Shown here piece after piece: positions 6,803 through 15,458 of a stretch of DNA of 48,043 nucleotides. Under the pieces are notes generated by a model that was not told the origin of the DNA, ran no database searches, and worked only from the letters and a program-made list of their open reading frames with translations. Source of the stretch: a virus; the IMG/VR virus record IMGVR_UViG_3300020131_000103, positions 1 through 48,043 of that record, one strand, 5' to 3'. The translations under genes were made by a program, and so were the position numbers. How positions within the stretch are numbered: position 1 is the first letter of the stretch; each line of letters begins with the position of its first letter.

Positions 6803-8780
6803 TCTTCGCGTATCACACGGCGCCCTCGCCGACGCTATCGACCAAGCGTTCATGCTTTGTGCGCCGCCGCCTCGGCTCACGGTTTCAGAATGGGCGGATG
6901 AGTATCGCGTCCTGTCACCGGAAGCGTCTGCCGAGCCTGGTCGCTGGCATACGTCGCGCGTCGAACCGATGCGTGCGGTCATGGATGAGTTGAACGAGCC
7001 CGAGACGCACGAGATCGTGGTCAAGAAGGGCACGCAGGTCGCATACACCGAGTTTCTGCTCAACGCGGTCGGCTATCACATCGACCTCGACCCGTGCCCG
7101 ATACTCTGGCTGTTACCGGACGAAAAGGCGGTGCACGAGATCTCGAAAAGCCGTCTCGATCCGATGCTCCGCGACACGCCGCGGCTTGCAGGGAAGGTCA
7201 AGCCGAAGCGTTCACGCGATAGCGGCAACACGATCGACGCAAAGCAATTTCCCGGCGGTCGACTGGCGATCGTTGGCAGCCACGCACCGAACGATATTTC
7301 AAGCCGGCCCATTAGGCTTGTGATCTGCGACGAGACCGATCGCTATGCGATATCGGCCGGTGTCGACGGCGATCCGATGGCGCTCGCTGCAAAGCGTCAG
7401 GCGTGGTTCTGGAACCGCAAGACGATCAAGGGTTCGTCGCCGACGACAAAAGAGCGCTCGGTTATCGATCGCGATTATAGGCTGTCGGATATGCGCGAGT
7501 GCTGGGTCGGGTGTCCCGAGTGCGGTGAGAAGCAGGTCCTTCGTTGGTCGCAGGTGAAGTGGGACAAAGAGCTTGCCCCTAACGGCAAGAAGAAGCTGCA
7601 CAAGCCAGAGACGGCTGCCTACCAATGCGAACACTGCGGTTCGCTATGGGACGACAACGATCGTTTCGCGGCGCTCGCGAAGGTGAAGAAAGAGGATTGG
7701 CGTCCGACCGCGCCGTTTCGAGGTATCGCGGGATTTCACTACCCGCAATTCCTTTCGACCGTTGTGACGTTGCCGGAAATGGTGACAGAGTTTCTGGTCG
7801 CCTTCGGCAAGATGCCCGGCTCGCATCCTGACGTCGAGAAAATGAAGGTCTGGACGAACACCGTCCTTGCCGAGTGTTGGGAAGAGCAGGGCGAGACGGT
7901 CGACAAATCGCTACTCGAAAAGCGCTGCGAGCCCTATGGCCCCGACGATCTGCCCGACGAGGCGCTGATCGCGACCGCCGGCGTTGACGTGCAGGGCAAC
8001 CGGCTTGAGGTCCAGGTTATCGCTTGGGGGCCAGGCGAGGAGAGTTGGCCGGCGCGGTATGAAGTGCTGCCCGGCGACCCCGCGCAGGCTGGTGTCTGGA
8101 ACGATCTCGACGAGCTGCTGAAAGAACCGCTGCGCACTGTCAGTGGCCGACTTGTTCGAATTCGCGCGACGTGCATCGACACAGGCGGCCATCACGCCGC
8201 GCAGGTGCACGCATTCTGCAAGGGCAAGCTCGCGCGGCGCATCTATCCGATCGTCGGCAATAGCGGCCCGAAAAGGATCTGGCCGATCCGGCAGTCGAAA
8301 TCGAAGCATGGCCACGTTTACACAATCGGCGTCGACACCGGCAAAGATCAGATTTACGGGCGCCTCACGATTCCGCCCCGCAAGCCAGGCGAGCCCAATC
8401 CGGGCTTTATTCACTTTCCGCTTCCCAACGAGGACGCGCGCACCGACGGCTTTAACGCGGATTATTTCGCGCAGCTGACCGTCGAGAAGGTCGAGACGCG
8501 CTATCGCGAGGGGCGCCCGGTTCGCGTCTGGACCAAGAAGCCGGGCGAGCGAAACGAGGCGCTCGATACGTTCGTCTATGCGCTCGCGGCACGGACCAGC
8601 CTTGGCTGGCGGCTGCGGCCAGCGGCTAAGGCGGCCGAAGATGATGCGCCGCCGGCGACGTCGCCTGCAGCGCCAAAGCTAAAGCCCACATCATTGCCGC
8701 CGGCGCATGTCGCAAAGGCGGCTGTTAAGGCCAAGCCGCGGCGGGATGCTGCCGCGATCGCGAGGATGTTCAAACGATGA
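6741..8780 (+). CDS. Terminase large subunit, GpA family
   Basis: A 679-aa protein. It shows the lambda gpA order: RLTVSEWADEYR near residue 45, the deviant Walker A region EIVVKKGTQVAYTE (91-104), Walker B LVICDE (193-198), and a zinc-ribbon-like insertion with CPECG and CEHCG. The C-terminal nuclease domain includes VDVQGNRLE (about 415), PIVGNSG and an EALDTFVYALAA segment near 620. It packages DNA into proheads with ATP and cuts concatemers. The Ala/Pro-rich C-terminal 50 residues are the probable portal-docking tail. The start could instead be internal (ATG 6852). The stop overlaps the gpW gene by 4 bp. Confidence 0.93.
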   Translation: MSSRRSKGSRRSESSASPEPDLRVSHGALADAIDQAFMLCAPPPRLTVSEWADEYRVLSPEASAEPGRWHTSRVEPMRAVMDELNEPETHEIVVKKGTQVAYTEFLLNAVGYHIDLDPCPILWLLPDEKAVHEISKSRLDPMLRDTPRLAGKVKPKRSRDSGNTIDAKQFPGGRLAIVGSHAPNDISSRPIRLVICDETDRYAISAGVDGDPMALAAKRQAWFWNRKTIKGSSPTTKERSVIDRDYRLSDMRECWVGCPECGEKQVLRWSQVKWDKELAPNGKKKLHKPETAAYQCEHCGSLWDDNDRFAALAKVKKEDWRPTAPFRGIAGFHYPQFLSTVVTLPEMVTEFLVAFGKMPGSHPDVEKMKVWTNTVLAECWEEQGETVDKSLLEKRCEPYGPDDLPDEALIATAGVDVQGNRLEVQVIAWGPGEESWPARYEVLPGDPAQAGVWNDLDELLKEPLRTVSGRLVRIRATCIDTGGHHAAQVHAFCKGKLARRIYPIVGNSGPKRIWPIRQSKSKHGHVYTIGVDTGKDQIYGRLTIPPRKPGEPNPGFIHFPLPNEDARTDGFNADYFAQLTVEKVETRYREGRPVRVWTKKPGERNEALDTFVYALAARTSLGWRLRPAAKAAEDDAPPATSPAAPKLKPTSLPPAHVAKAAVKAKPRRDAAAIARMFKR

Positions 8781-9019
8781 CCGTCGACACCACTGCGGAT
8801 CTCACCGCGCTCTATCACGCGATCATCGCCAAGGTGACCGGCCGGCAGGTGAGTCAAGCCGGGCACAAGGACAAGCAGACCTCGTTTGCGAGTGCGTCCC
8901 TCACCGAAATGATCAGGCTCTATCGCCAGCTTTGGACGAAGCAAAGCGGGCTCCCCGAGCTGAATGAATTGGGACAGCCGGTCATCAAACGCGGTCCGCC
9001 CGCTCGGGCCTGGCGCTAA
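8777..9019 (+). CDS. Head-tail joining protein gpW family
   Basis: An 80-aa protein between the large terminase and the portal gene, exactly the position of W in lambda. An N-terminal helix (DLTALYHAIIAKVTG), a short beta hairpin (KQTSFASASLTEMI) and a second helix (RLYRQLWTKQ) match the gpW fold. gpW seals the packaged head and provides the platform for tail attachment. The ATGA overlap with the terminase stop indicates coupled translation. Confidence 0.8.
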   Translation: MTVDTTADLTALYHAIIAKVTGRQVSQAGHKDKQTSFASASLTEMIRLYRQLWTKQSGLPELNELGQPVIKRGPPARAWR

Positions 9020-9031
9020 GGCGACAACACC

Positions 9032-10666
9032 ATGCAAGCACAGGCGGCTCTACCGGCGGTTCGCAAGATGCCGCTGCACCAGGCGCTGGCCTCCCGCATG
9101 ATGCGCGGAGGCGGCGGGTCGGCATATTCCGCAGCCGCTCGGTTTGATCGCGGCTTTGCGTCTTGGAATCCGACGCTGCGGTCCGCCGACTCCGAGATCC
9201 TGCGCGATCATGCAAAGGCCCGCGCTCGTGCACGAGATCTGTATCGTAACCACCCGTACGCCAAGCAAATCGTGCGCATGGCGGCGCTTGCGCAGGTCGG
9301 CAAGCGGCTCCGCTATTCCTCGCGGGTCGACTATCAGTTTCTCGGCATCGACGAGGAAGGGGCGGACCGCTGGGGTGCGCAGTTCGATCGCGTTTGGGAA
9401 GCCTACGCGCACGGACCTGGCGCGCTGATCGACGCATCGCGCCGGCGCAATTTCTCGGCGCTGATGCGCCTGGCGGTCGGCGTGCGCATGGTCGATGGTG
9501 AAGTGCTGCTCGGTTGCGAATGGGATGAGCGCCGCCGCTGGAAGACCTGCTTCAAGATGGTCGACATCGATCGTCTGTCGAACCCGCGCGGGCAACCGGA
9601 CACGCTGCAGCTCAAGGCTGGCGTTGCTCTCGACGACTACGCTGCGCCGATCGGGTACTACATCCGCAACGGACATCCCGCCGACGTGGCGATGCTGGAC
9701 GTCGCGCGCGCCAACACGTGGTCATTCCATCCGCGCGAAACGGCGTGGGGCCGGCCGGTGATGCTGCACTCGTTCCTGCCGGAGCGAGCCGAGCAAACGC
9801 GCGGCATCACGGAATTCACCACCGTCATTCGCGCTATGCGGATGCAGCAGGAATTCAGCGAGGCGGACCTCGCGTCGGCGATCATGCAGGCCATGCACGC
9901 GCTCGTGATCAAGTCCAGCGCCAACTGGGCTGAGATCATGAAGTCGATGGGCGCCGAGGTCGACGTCGACGCCGACGGTAACCCGGTGAATCCGGTTGAG
10001 GCCGCGACGCTCGACCAGCTTGCGATGATGGCGGGTTACTACAACGAGGCGCGCATCACGGGCTTTGACGGCGGCCGCCTGGCGGCCCTGGCGCCTGGCG
10101 ATGAGCTGCAGTTCGTCAGTCCCGGCAACAAGGGCTCAAGCGCGGCCGAGTTCAAGAAATCGGCGGTCAAGGAATTCTCGGCGGGCCTCGGGGGAGATCC
10201 GATCTCGGTCTCGCAGGACTATAGCGACGTCAACTATTCGTCGGCACGCATGTCCGTGGCCACCAACTGGCGGACGCACGAAGTTTCGCGCGGCGAGTTG
10301 GTCTATGACCTTGGCATGCCGATGGTGCAAGGTTTCATGGAAGAGGTCGTGCACACGGGCGCGTTGCCACTTCCGAAGGGCATTAAGCCCTTCGAGTTCT
10401 ACGACGCTCTGCCGGCGCTGTGTAAAGGCGTGTTCATGACCTGGGGTCCGCCGATGCTGGATCCTACGAAGGAGCGCCAAGGCCAGCTGCAGGGCTGGAA
10501 CCTCGGCCTCGATACGCTGGAAGCAATGGCGGCCGAGGAAGGCGAGGACTATCGCGACAACATTCGTCAAAAGGCTCGCGAAGTGCGCCTCATGCGCGAA
10601 TACGGCGTGCCACTACCGGGCGAGCCGGTGATGCCGCCGATCGCCGAAGCCCCTGCAGCCAAATAG
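9032..10666 (+). CDS. Portal protein, lambda gpB family
   Basis: A 544-aa protein. The N-terminal region has a RFDRGFASWNPTLRSADSEILRDHAKARARARDLYRNHPYAKQIV layout typical of lambda-family portals. Later motifs include VRMVDGEVLLG, RNGHPAD, PERAEQTRGITEF, and a C-terminal clip and stem ending in a Pro/Ala-rich tail. It forms the dodecameric DNA channel at the capsid vertex and docks the terminase. Twelve bp separate it from gpW. Downstream the order departs from lambda: a minus-strand gene and a large unknown gene come before the protease. Confidence 0.93.
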   Translation: MQAQAALPAVRKMPLHQALASRMMRGGGGSAYSAAARFDRGFASWNPTLRSADSEILRDHAKARARARDLYRNHPYAKQIVRMAALAQVGKRLRYSSRVDYQFLGIDEEGADRWGAQFDRVWEAYAHGPGALIDASRRRNFSALMRLAVGVRMVDGEVLLGCEWDERRRWKTCFKMVDIDRLSNPRGQPDTLQLKAGVALDDYAAPIGYYIRNGHPADVAMLDVARANTWSFHPRETAWGRPVMLHSFLPERAEQTRGITEFTTVIRAMRMQQEFSEADLASAIMQAMHALVIKSSANWAEIMKSMGAEVDVDADGNPVNPVEAATLDQLAMMAGYYNEARITGFDGGRLAALAPGDELQFVSPGNKGSSAAEFKKSAVKEFSAGLGGDPISVSQDYSDVNYSSARMSVATNWRTHEVSRGELVYDLGMPMVQGFMEEVVHTGALPLPKGIKPFEFYDALPALCKGVFMTWGPPMLDPTKERQGQLQGWNLGLDTLEAMAAEEGEDYRDNIRQKAREVRLMREYGVPLPGEPVMPPIAEAPAAK

Positions 10667-10706
10667 CGCGAGGGCCTAATCAGCCGCGTACGCTGGCTCA
10701 CTCCTA

Positions 10707-10895
10707 TTATCTGACGGGAGCCGGTACCGCAGGCCGGTCGGTTTGTTGCTGATCCGGCAGGTTGTTAGGTTCCATCAATGCCGCAATACCCAGTAGAGCG
10801 GCCACAACCAGTAGCGAGGCGGTTGTCCACCAGCTCACACCGAGGCTGTTTTGGTTCTCGTGAGAAGAACGGGATTCACGGTCAAAAGTAGGCAT
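10707..10895 (-). CDS. Small membrane protein, antisense to the late operon
   Basis: A 62-aa protein (start MPTFDRESRSSHENQN) with one hydrophobic helix, SWWTTASLLVVAALLGIAALM (about residues 21-42), and a Pro-rich C-terminus. The N-terminus is polar, so it probably spans the inner membrane once. A clear GGAGG ribosome binding site precedes the ATG (near 10903-10907 on the minus strand), which decided the start over an upstream ATG at 10925. Lying antisense between portal and protease, it behaves like a moron with its own promoter. Function unknown. Confidence 0.65.
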   Translation of the reverse strand: MPTFDRESRSSHENQNSLGVSWWTTASLLVVAALLGIAALMEPNNLPDQQQTDRPAVPAPVR

Positions 10896-11049
10896 TTGGC
10901 CTCCTACACTTTGCTGAGGCTCCAAAGGCGCTGATCCTCGGAAAATTTAGCCTCCGCGTCTGTCACTAACAAAGCCGCTCATTTGCAAGCAGTTCCCTCG
11001 TTATCGAAGGACTTCAAACGTGCTGATAGAGATTTGCGGGGGTTGAGCA

Positions 11050-12321
11050 GTGGCGCAGCAAAAGAAACGTAGTAGCGGCACCAGCGCCAACACGGTCAAG
11101 GCGAAAGAAGCCGAGGCCAAGGCCAAGCAGGCGGACGCGGCAGCTAAGACGGCGGAAGCACAGTCGGCTCAAGCAGCTGCCGAAACCCGCCGACTGGAGC
11201 TTGAGGCCGAGAGACTGAAGCTCGATCGTGCCGACAAACGTCGCGAGGAGGATGCTTCCGCAGGCAATCAGCTGCGCCAGGTCGGGCTTGTGGCCGCTCC
11301 GCTCGCCGCGGGTATGGCCTACGGCAAGCACAAAGCCGATAAGATCCAGACGCAGGTCGAGAAGGCAGCCGTCGCCAAGAACCAGCAGCTCGACCGCGTA
11401 GCGCGCAATGTGCGCCGGTCTCGCGATGCGTCGCGCATGAAAGCGGCCGTGCACGTCGTCGACAAGCTGAAGCTGGCCAAGATGAAAGGGCCGATCGGCG
11501 GTATTACCGCTGGCTTCCTGGTGACGGAAGCCGTCGCGGCACGCGTCGTCGCCGCCAACACTGAAAACGAAACGGCGAAAGAGGTCCTGAACGCTGCGGC
11601 GATCGGGCTCGGCTCGGCGGCAGTGGGCACGGTCGGCACGCGCATGGTGCAGCGTGCGACGTCGAGCGTCATGCCGAATGCGGTGTCGCTTGTCGACATT
11701 GAGACAGCGCGCGAGACGTTGAGCAAGAAAGCACCGTCGCCGGCAACGAAGGCGCCGAAGGCGGGCGGCGGTACGCTTGCGAAGGCCGGGCGCCTGGTGC
11801 TGCCCGCACTGGCGGTGGTCGTGGCGACGTCGGCGTTCAATAATGAAGCCGCTGCAGCGGAGAGCGCTGGCGACGCCAACGCGACCGCGCGTGGGTCGAC
11901 GGCAGCGGCGAAGGCACTAACGGATCTGTTGAGCTTCGGCGCCGGCGAGGCCACCGAGCGCGCGATCGCGGATGGCGAGAGCCGCGAGCGGGCCGTAGCG
12001 GAGGGCGTTGCGATGGGCACCATCAACGCCGCCACCTTCGGCGTCGCCACGCTTGCCAACGATGCGCTTGCCGATCAAGGCGGCGTGTCGGGCTTCATTA
12101 CCGACACCCTCAAGGCTGCGATCAAGTCGGCGCGCGAGGGTAAGGCGTTCCTCAACGGCGCGGCCGAGCGCAAGGCCGCCCAGCTGCCGAAGGCGCCGGA
12201 AACGGTTGTCGTCGCGGCCAGCGCGCAGCGGCTGTCGGACGGGCAGACGGCAGGATACACGCGCCGGGGCCGCAACGGTCAGTCGGTGCAGGTCAAAGCC
12301 TACCGCACGCCTGGCACCTAA
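11050..12321 (+). CDS. Large Ala-rich protein inserted in head operon, candidate ejection protein
   Basis: A 423-aa protein with a GTG start. Residues 15-85 are a charged, Ala-rich coiled coil (KAKEAEAKAKQADAAAKTAEA pattern). The middle has several small-residue-rich hydrophobic helices (LVAAPLAAGMAYG, GGITAGFLVTEAVAARVVAA, AAIGLGSAAVGTVG, GRLVLPALAVVVATSAF). The C-terminus ends in YTRRGRNGQSVQVKAYR, a short beta motif also seen at the ends of some other phage proteins. A coiled coil plus amphipathic or membrane helices is the usual composition of internal-virion/DNA-ejection proteins. That role is inference; no family is recognised. It occupies an unusual slot between portal and protease. 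Confidence 0.6.
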   Translation: MAQQKKRSSGTSANTVKAKEAEAKAKQADAAAKTAEAQSAQAAAETRRLELEAERLKLDRADKRREEDASAGNQLRQVGLVAAPLAAGMAYGKHKADKIQTQVEKAAVAKNQQLDRVARNVRRSRDASRMKAAVHVVDKLKLAKMKGPIGGITAGFLVTEAVAARVVAANTENETAKEVLNAAAIGLGSAAVGTVGTRMVQRATSSVMPNAVSLVDIETARETLSKKAPSPATKAPKAGGGTLAKAGRLVLPALAVVVATSAFNNEAAAAESAGDANATARGSTAAAKALTDLLSFGAGEATERAIADGESRERAVAEGVAMGTINAATFGVATLANDALADQGGVSGFITDTLKAAIKSAREGKAFLNGAAERKAAQLPKAPETVVVAASAQRLSDGQTAGYTRRGRNGQSVQVKAYRTPGT

Positions 12322-12335
12322 GAGGCAGAACGCAC

Positions 12336-13808
12336 ATGACGAACGGACTTAACCTGCAGGTGCAGTCGCCTGGGTCGCCGCACGCCGACTTGGGGTTCTG
12401 GATACAGAGCCAGATCATCGGGCAGCCAATGGCGATGGTCGAAGCGAACCTGAACGGGCTTGTGGAGGCAATTACAGCCAACCGTTTTTCGCTGCCGCGC
12501 AACCGTTCAAACGCTGCGCGCATCACCGAAAAAGGTACAGGCATCGTAGAGATCCACGGAATGCTGATCAACCGAGCTCCGGTGATCGGCTCGTTCTGGG
12601 GGCTCACCGCCTACGAAGGCCTGGGCGAGCAGTTCCGCCGCCTCGAAACCAACGACGACGTCAAAAACGTCGTGCTCGATTTCGATACGCCTGGCGGCTT
12701 GGTTTCGGGCATCGTTGCGTGCGGCGACGCCCTCGAAAACCTGGCCAAGAAAAAGCCGGTCTACGCCATCGCGCACGACATGATGTGTTCGGCCGGGTAC
12801 TGGCTCGGCTGCATCGCGCAAGAGCTGTCGGTTACCCCTGACGGCGATGTGGGCTCGATCGGCGTACGCGCCGGCCATGTCTCATACGCACAGGCGCTCG
12901 ATCGCGCGGGCGTCGATATTCGTGTTTTCAAGGCCGGTGCTGCGAAGGCCGATCACGCGTTTAGTGAGCTGCTCTCAGACGGTGCCGCTGCTGAAATCAA
13001 ACACAGCATCGACAAGCAGCACGAGCGTTTCATCGCACATGTGGCGCGCAACCGCGACTTAACCGAGGCGCAGGTGCGTTCGACTGATGCCCGTTGTTGG
13101 GTCGGCGAGGATGCCGTCAAGGCGGGCCTGGCTGATCGCGTCGAAACTCTTGAGCAACTGGTCGAAAGGATCGAGCGGAGCGCACCGCGCGTGAAGACGA
13201 GGCGAAAGACCAAGAGCGACCGCAATAGTAAAGGCGGGCTCGCGCCCGCCTCGCGTAACCCGTTGCCCTCCGGGGCACCGGACGACGAGCCCGCCCTGGG
13301 CAGATCCACCACAACGAACGGAGGACGGACAGTGTCCGATGCCAGCATGACGGACGGAGAGCGTCCGGACTACGACAAGATCATCGCCGCGTCGCTATCG
13401 GCGCTCGCGGCGAGCAAGGCGCCGCCTGCAGCTTCGGCGCAGGCTGCGCCTGCTGCTGCAGCAGCGCCCGTCGCTGCCGCAGGAGACGCCGCTACAGAGG
13501 CCCGCACCCGCATCAAGTCGATCCTCGGCAGCGAGGCGGCCAAGGCCTCGCCCGGTCTCGCCGAGCATCTCGCCTATGAAACGGATCTGAGCGCCGACGT
13601 CTGCGCGAGCGTGCTCGCCAAGGCTGCGGCGGACAAGCCGGCCGAGGGCAATACCCAGCAGCAGCTGGGCAACGCGCTCGGCCGTGAGATGGCCAAGCCC
13701 GGCAACGCGGCCGCCATCAAGCCCGACGGCGGCACGGACGCTGCACAGCGCCCGTCGCTGGCGTCGCGCTTCGAAGCCAAGTTCAAACCCGCAAAAAAGG
13801 GAGCCTAA
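12336..13808 (+). CDS. Head maturation protease, S49 family (lambda gpC-like), with scaffold domain
   Basis: A 490-aa protein. Residues 65-280 are an S49/SppA-like serine protease. The nucleophile Ser152 is in MMCSAGYWLG, preceded by VVLDFDTPGG, and followed by VGSIGV and FKAGAAKADHAF, whose Lys204 is a candidate general base. The Ala-rich C-terminal part (from about residue 333) is the scaffold domain, which can also be made separately from an internal start at 13332. The protease processes the scaffold and portal during prohead maturation. It starts 14 bp after the upstream unknown gene and ends 3 bp before the decoration gene. Confidence 0.9.
   Translation: MTNGLNLQVQSPGSPHADLGFWIQSQIIGQPMAMVEANLNGLVEAITANRFSLPRNRSNAARITEKGTGIVEIHGMLINRAPVIGSFWGLTAYEGLGEQFRRLETNDDVKNVVLDFDTPGGLVSGIVACGDALENLAKKKPVYAIAHDMMCSAGYWLGCIAQELSVTPDGDVGSIGVRAGHVSYAQALDRAGVDIRVFKAGAAKADHAFSELLSDGAAAEIKHSIDKQHERFIAHVARNRDLTEAQVRSTDARCWVGEDAVKAGLADRVETLEQLVERIERSAPRVKTRRKTKSDRNSKGGLAPASRNPLPSGAPDDEPALGRSTTTNGGRTVSDASMTDGERPDYDKIIAASLSALAASKAPPAASAQAAPAAAAAPVAAAGDAATEARTRIKSILGSEAAKASPGLAEHLAYETDLSADVCASVLAKAAADKPAEGNTQQQLGNALGREMAKPGNAAAIKPDGGTDAAQRPSLASRFEAKFKPAKKGA
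13332..13808 (+). CDS. Nested scaffolding protein (Nu3-like), internal in-frame start
   Basis: GTG at 13332 lies in the protease frame. It is preceded by a strong GGAGG (13320-13324) with 7-nt spacing, in the middle of the gene where no such site is otherwise needed. The 158-aa product is Ala-rich and helical, ending in a basic RFEAKFKPAKKG tail suitable for capsid-shell contact. In lambda, Nu3 is made the same way from within C. It would direct prohead assembly and then be degraded. ATG 13347 is a less well placed alternative. Confidence 0.7.
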   Translation: MSDASMTDGERPDYDKIIAASLSALAASKAPPAASAQAAPAAAAAPVAAAGDAATEARTRIKSILGSEAAKASPGLAEHLAYETDLSADVCASVLAKAAADKPAEGNTQQQLGNALGREMAKPGNAAAIKPDGGTDAAQRPSLASRFEAKFKPAKKGA

Positions 13809-13811
13809 CCG

Positions 13812-14198
13812 ATGGCTGTCGTCGCAAACTATCCCACGCTGTCGAGTGATTGGCTTCGCCATGAGCTTGACCCGCGCCTCTACCGCGAAGAGGTCACCAT
13901 CCTTGCTGGTGCCGGCGTGCTGCCCACGGGCGCCGTGATGGGCAAGATCACGGCCTCAGGCAAGTACAAGCGTCACGTCAACGGCGCGGCTGATGGCACG
14001 CAGACGGCCGTCGCCGTGCTGCTCAATGCCGTCGACGCCTCGGGCGGTACCGACGTCAAGGGCGTGGTCGTCACCGGCCAGGCCGAGATAGTCGCTCTCG
14101 CGCTGAGCTGGGATGCGTCGGTCAACGATAACACCAAGAAGAACGCCGCGCTGACGTCGCTCGCTTCGGTGGGCTTCAAGACGCGCCAGCTCGCCTAA
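13812..14198 (+). CDS. Head decoration protein, lambda gpD family
   Basis: A 128-aa protein starting MAVVANYPTLSSDWLRHELDPRLYREEVTI. The run LAGAGVLPTGAVMGKIT, then AVAVLLNAVDAS, then VVVTGQAEIVALALSW matches the beta-tulip decoration proteins (HDPD/gpD). These trimerise on the expanded capsid and stabilise it against DNA pressure. It lies between protease and major capsid as in lambda, and is followed by an intrinsic terminator. Confidence 0.88.
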   Translation: MAVVANYPTLSSDWLRHELDPRLYREEVTILAGAGVLPTGAVMGKITASGKYKRHVNGAADGTQTAVAVLLNAVDASGGTDVKGVVVTGQAEIVALALSWDASVNDNTKKNAALTSLASVGFKTRQLA

Positions 14199-14226
14199 GC
14201 CTCAACCCCAAACACAGCCTGACCTG

Positions 14227-14266
14227 AGACGCCCGTAGGCAGCCGCCGGCGGGCGTCTTTCGTTTT
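14227..14266 (+). terminator. Intrinsic terminator between decoration and capsid genes
   Basis: AGACGCCCG (14227-14235) pairs with CGGGCGTCT (14250-14258), followed by TTTCGTTTT. As an intra-operon terminator it should attenuate readthrough unless the late operon is antiterminated. Confidence 0.65.
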
Positions 14267-14298
14267 AAGCATCCGACGTCGAAAGGACGCAACACCCC

Positions 14299-15360
14299 AT
14301 GCAGCTCGATTTCCTGCGCGACCCGCGCTACTCCGTCCGCAACGTGTCGGACGCCATCATGAAGATCCCGAACGAGTATTCGCTGCTGTCGCAGCTCGGG
14401 CTCTTCCCTGAGAAGGGCATTCGCACCACGTACGTCGAGGTCGAGATCAAAGAGGGCTTCCTCAACCTGATCACCACGACCGAGCGCGGCGCACCCGCTC
14501 CCGAAAAGAAGCGCTCCACGCGCTCGACCCGCGTCATGAAGACCCTCTTCATGCAGCAGAACGACACGATCAAGGCATCGGACCTGCAGAACCTTCCGGC
14601 GTTCGGCACGCTCGACAGCGCCGGCAACGCGGGCGAGGCATTCTTCGAGGCCTTCGACAACGAACTTGCCGAGCGCTTCGAGGAGCTGCAGCGCGGCTAC
14701 CGCCAGACGCATGAATACATGCGTTGGGGCGCGCTGCGCGGTGACGTCTACGACGCCGACGGTACCCGTGTGCTCTACAACTGCTACACGGAGATGGGCG
14801 AGAGCCAACAGTCGATCGACTTCAAGTTCGGTACGACCACGTCCGACGGCATCCTCGCCGCGTCCAAGACCGGCCGCCGCTACATGGAAAAGAGCCTGAT
14901 GGGCGAGCCGATGACGCGTCAGCTCGCGCTGTGCTCGGCCGAGTTCTTCGACAAGGTCACCACGCACCCGAGCTACGCCAAGTTCTACGAGAACAACCCG
15001 GTGGGCAAGCCCAACCCGTTCCTCGACGACCTCGGCGTGACCTACTTCCAGCACGGAACCTGGACGTACATCGAGCACAACGGCGAGGCGAGCTACCTCA
15101 ACGCCGATGGCACCACCTCGACGCGCCGGTTCATTCCGGAGAACGAGGCCATCATCGTGCCGCTCGGCACCAAGCAGACCTTCCGCAGCTACTTCGCTCC
15201 GGGCGAGATGCTGGACGCGGTCAACATGCCGGGTCAGTCGATGTACGCCTCGCTCAAGGAACTGGACCACGGCGCCGGCGTCGAGATCCACACGGAGTCG
15301 GCTCCGCTGTTCCTCGTGCAGAAGCCGCGCCTCGTGCTCCGCGGCTACTCGAGCAACTAA
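14299..15360 (+). CDS. Major capsid protein, lambda gpE family
   Basis: A 353-aa protein, the usual length for gpE. It starts MQLDFLRDPRYSVRNVSDAIMKIPN and contains the family features TTYVEVEIKEGFLNLI, RGAPAP, the PAFG loop, YRQTHEYMRWGALRGDV and IDFKFG, with a C-terminal LVQKPRLVLRGYSSN strand. It assembles the HK97-fold icosahedral shell. It is bracketed by two intrinsic terminators, unlike other genes in the operon, and its codon use is visibly more biased to C-ending codons, as expected for the most abundant protein. Confidence 0.95.
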   Translation: MQLDFLRDPRYSVRNVSDAIMKIPNEYSLLSQLGLFPEKGIRTTYVEVEIKEGFLNLITTTERGAPAPEKKRSTRSTRVMKTLFMQQNDTIKASDLQNLPAFGTLDSAGNAGEAFFEAFDNELAERFEELQRGYRQTHEYMRWGALRGDVYDADGTRVLYNCYTEMGESQQSIDFKFGTTTSDGILAASKTGRRYMEKSLMGEPMTRQLALCSAEFFDKVTTHPSYAKFYENNPVGKPNPFLDDLGVTYFQHGTWTYIEHNGEASYLNADGTTSTRRFIPENEAIIVPLGTKQTFRSYFAPGEMLDAVNMPGQSMYASLKELDHGAGVEIHTESAPLFLVQKPRLVLRGYSSN

Positions 15361-15392
15361 GTCGCTCGACCAAAGCAAGCGACGCTCTGTTC

Positions 15393-15420
15393 AAGACCCG
15401 GCGGCAACTGCCGGGTCTTT
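15393..15420 (+). terminator. Intrinsic terminator after major capsid gene
   Basis: AAGACCCGGC (15393-15402) pairs with GCCGGGTCTT (15410-15419) around a 7-nt loop, followed by a short T stretch. A second small stem (GTCGCT ... AGCGAC, 15361-15383) precedes it. The structure may also protect the capsid mRNA 3' end. Confidence 0.65.
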
Positions 15421-15458
15421 CGCTGAACGCCGCACACGCAAACAAGGGGGACCCATCA

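Noticed and set aside
14176-15378. Minus-strand open frame of 400 codons
   Set aside because: Antisense to the major capsid gene; Arg/His/Leu-rich composition without family features.
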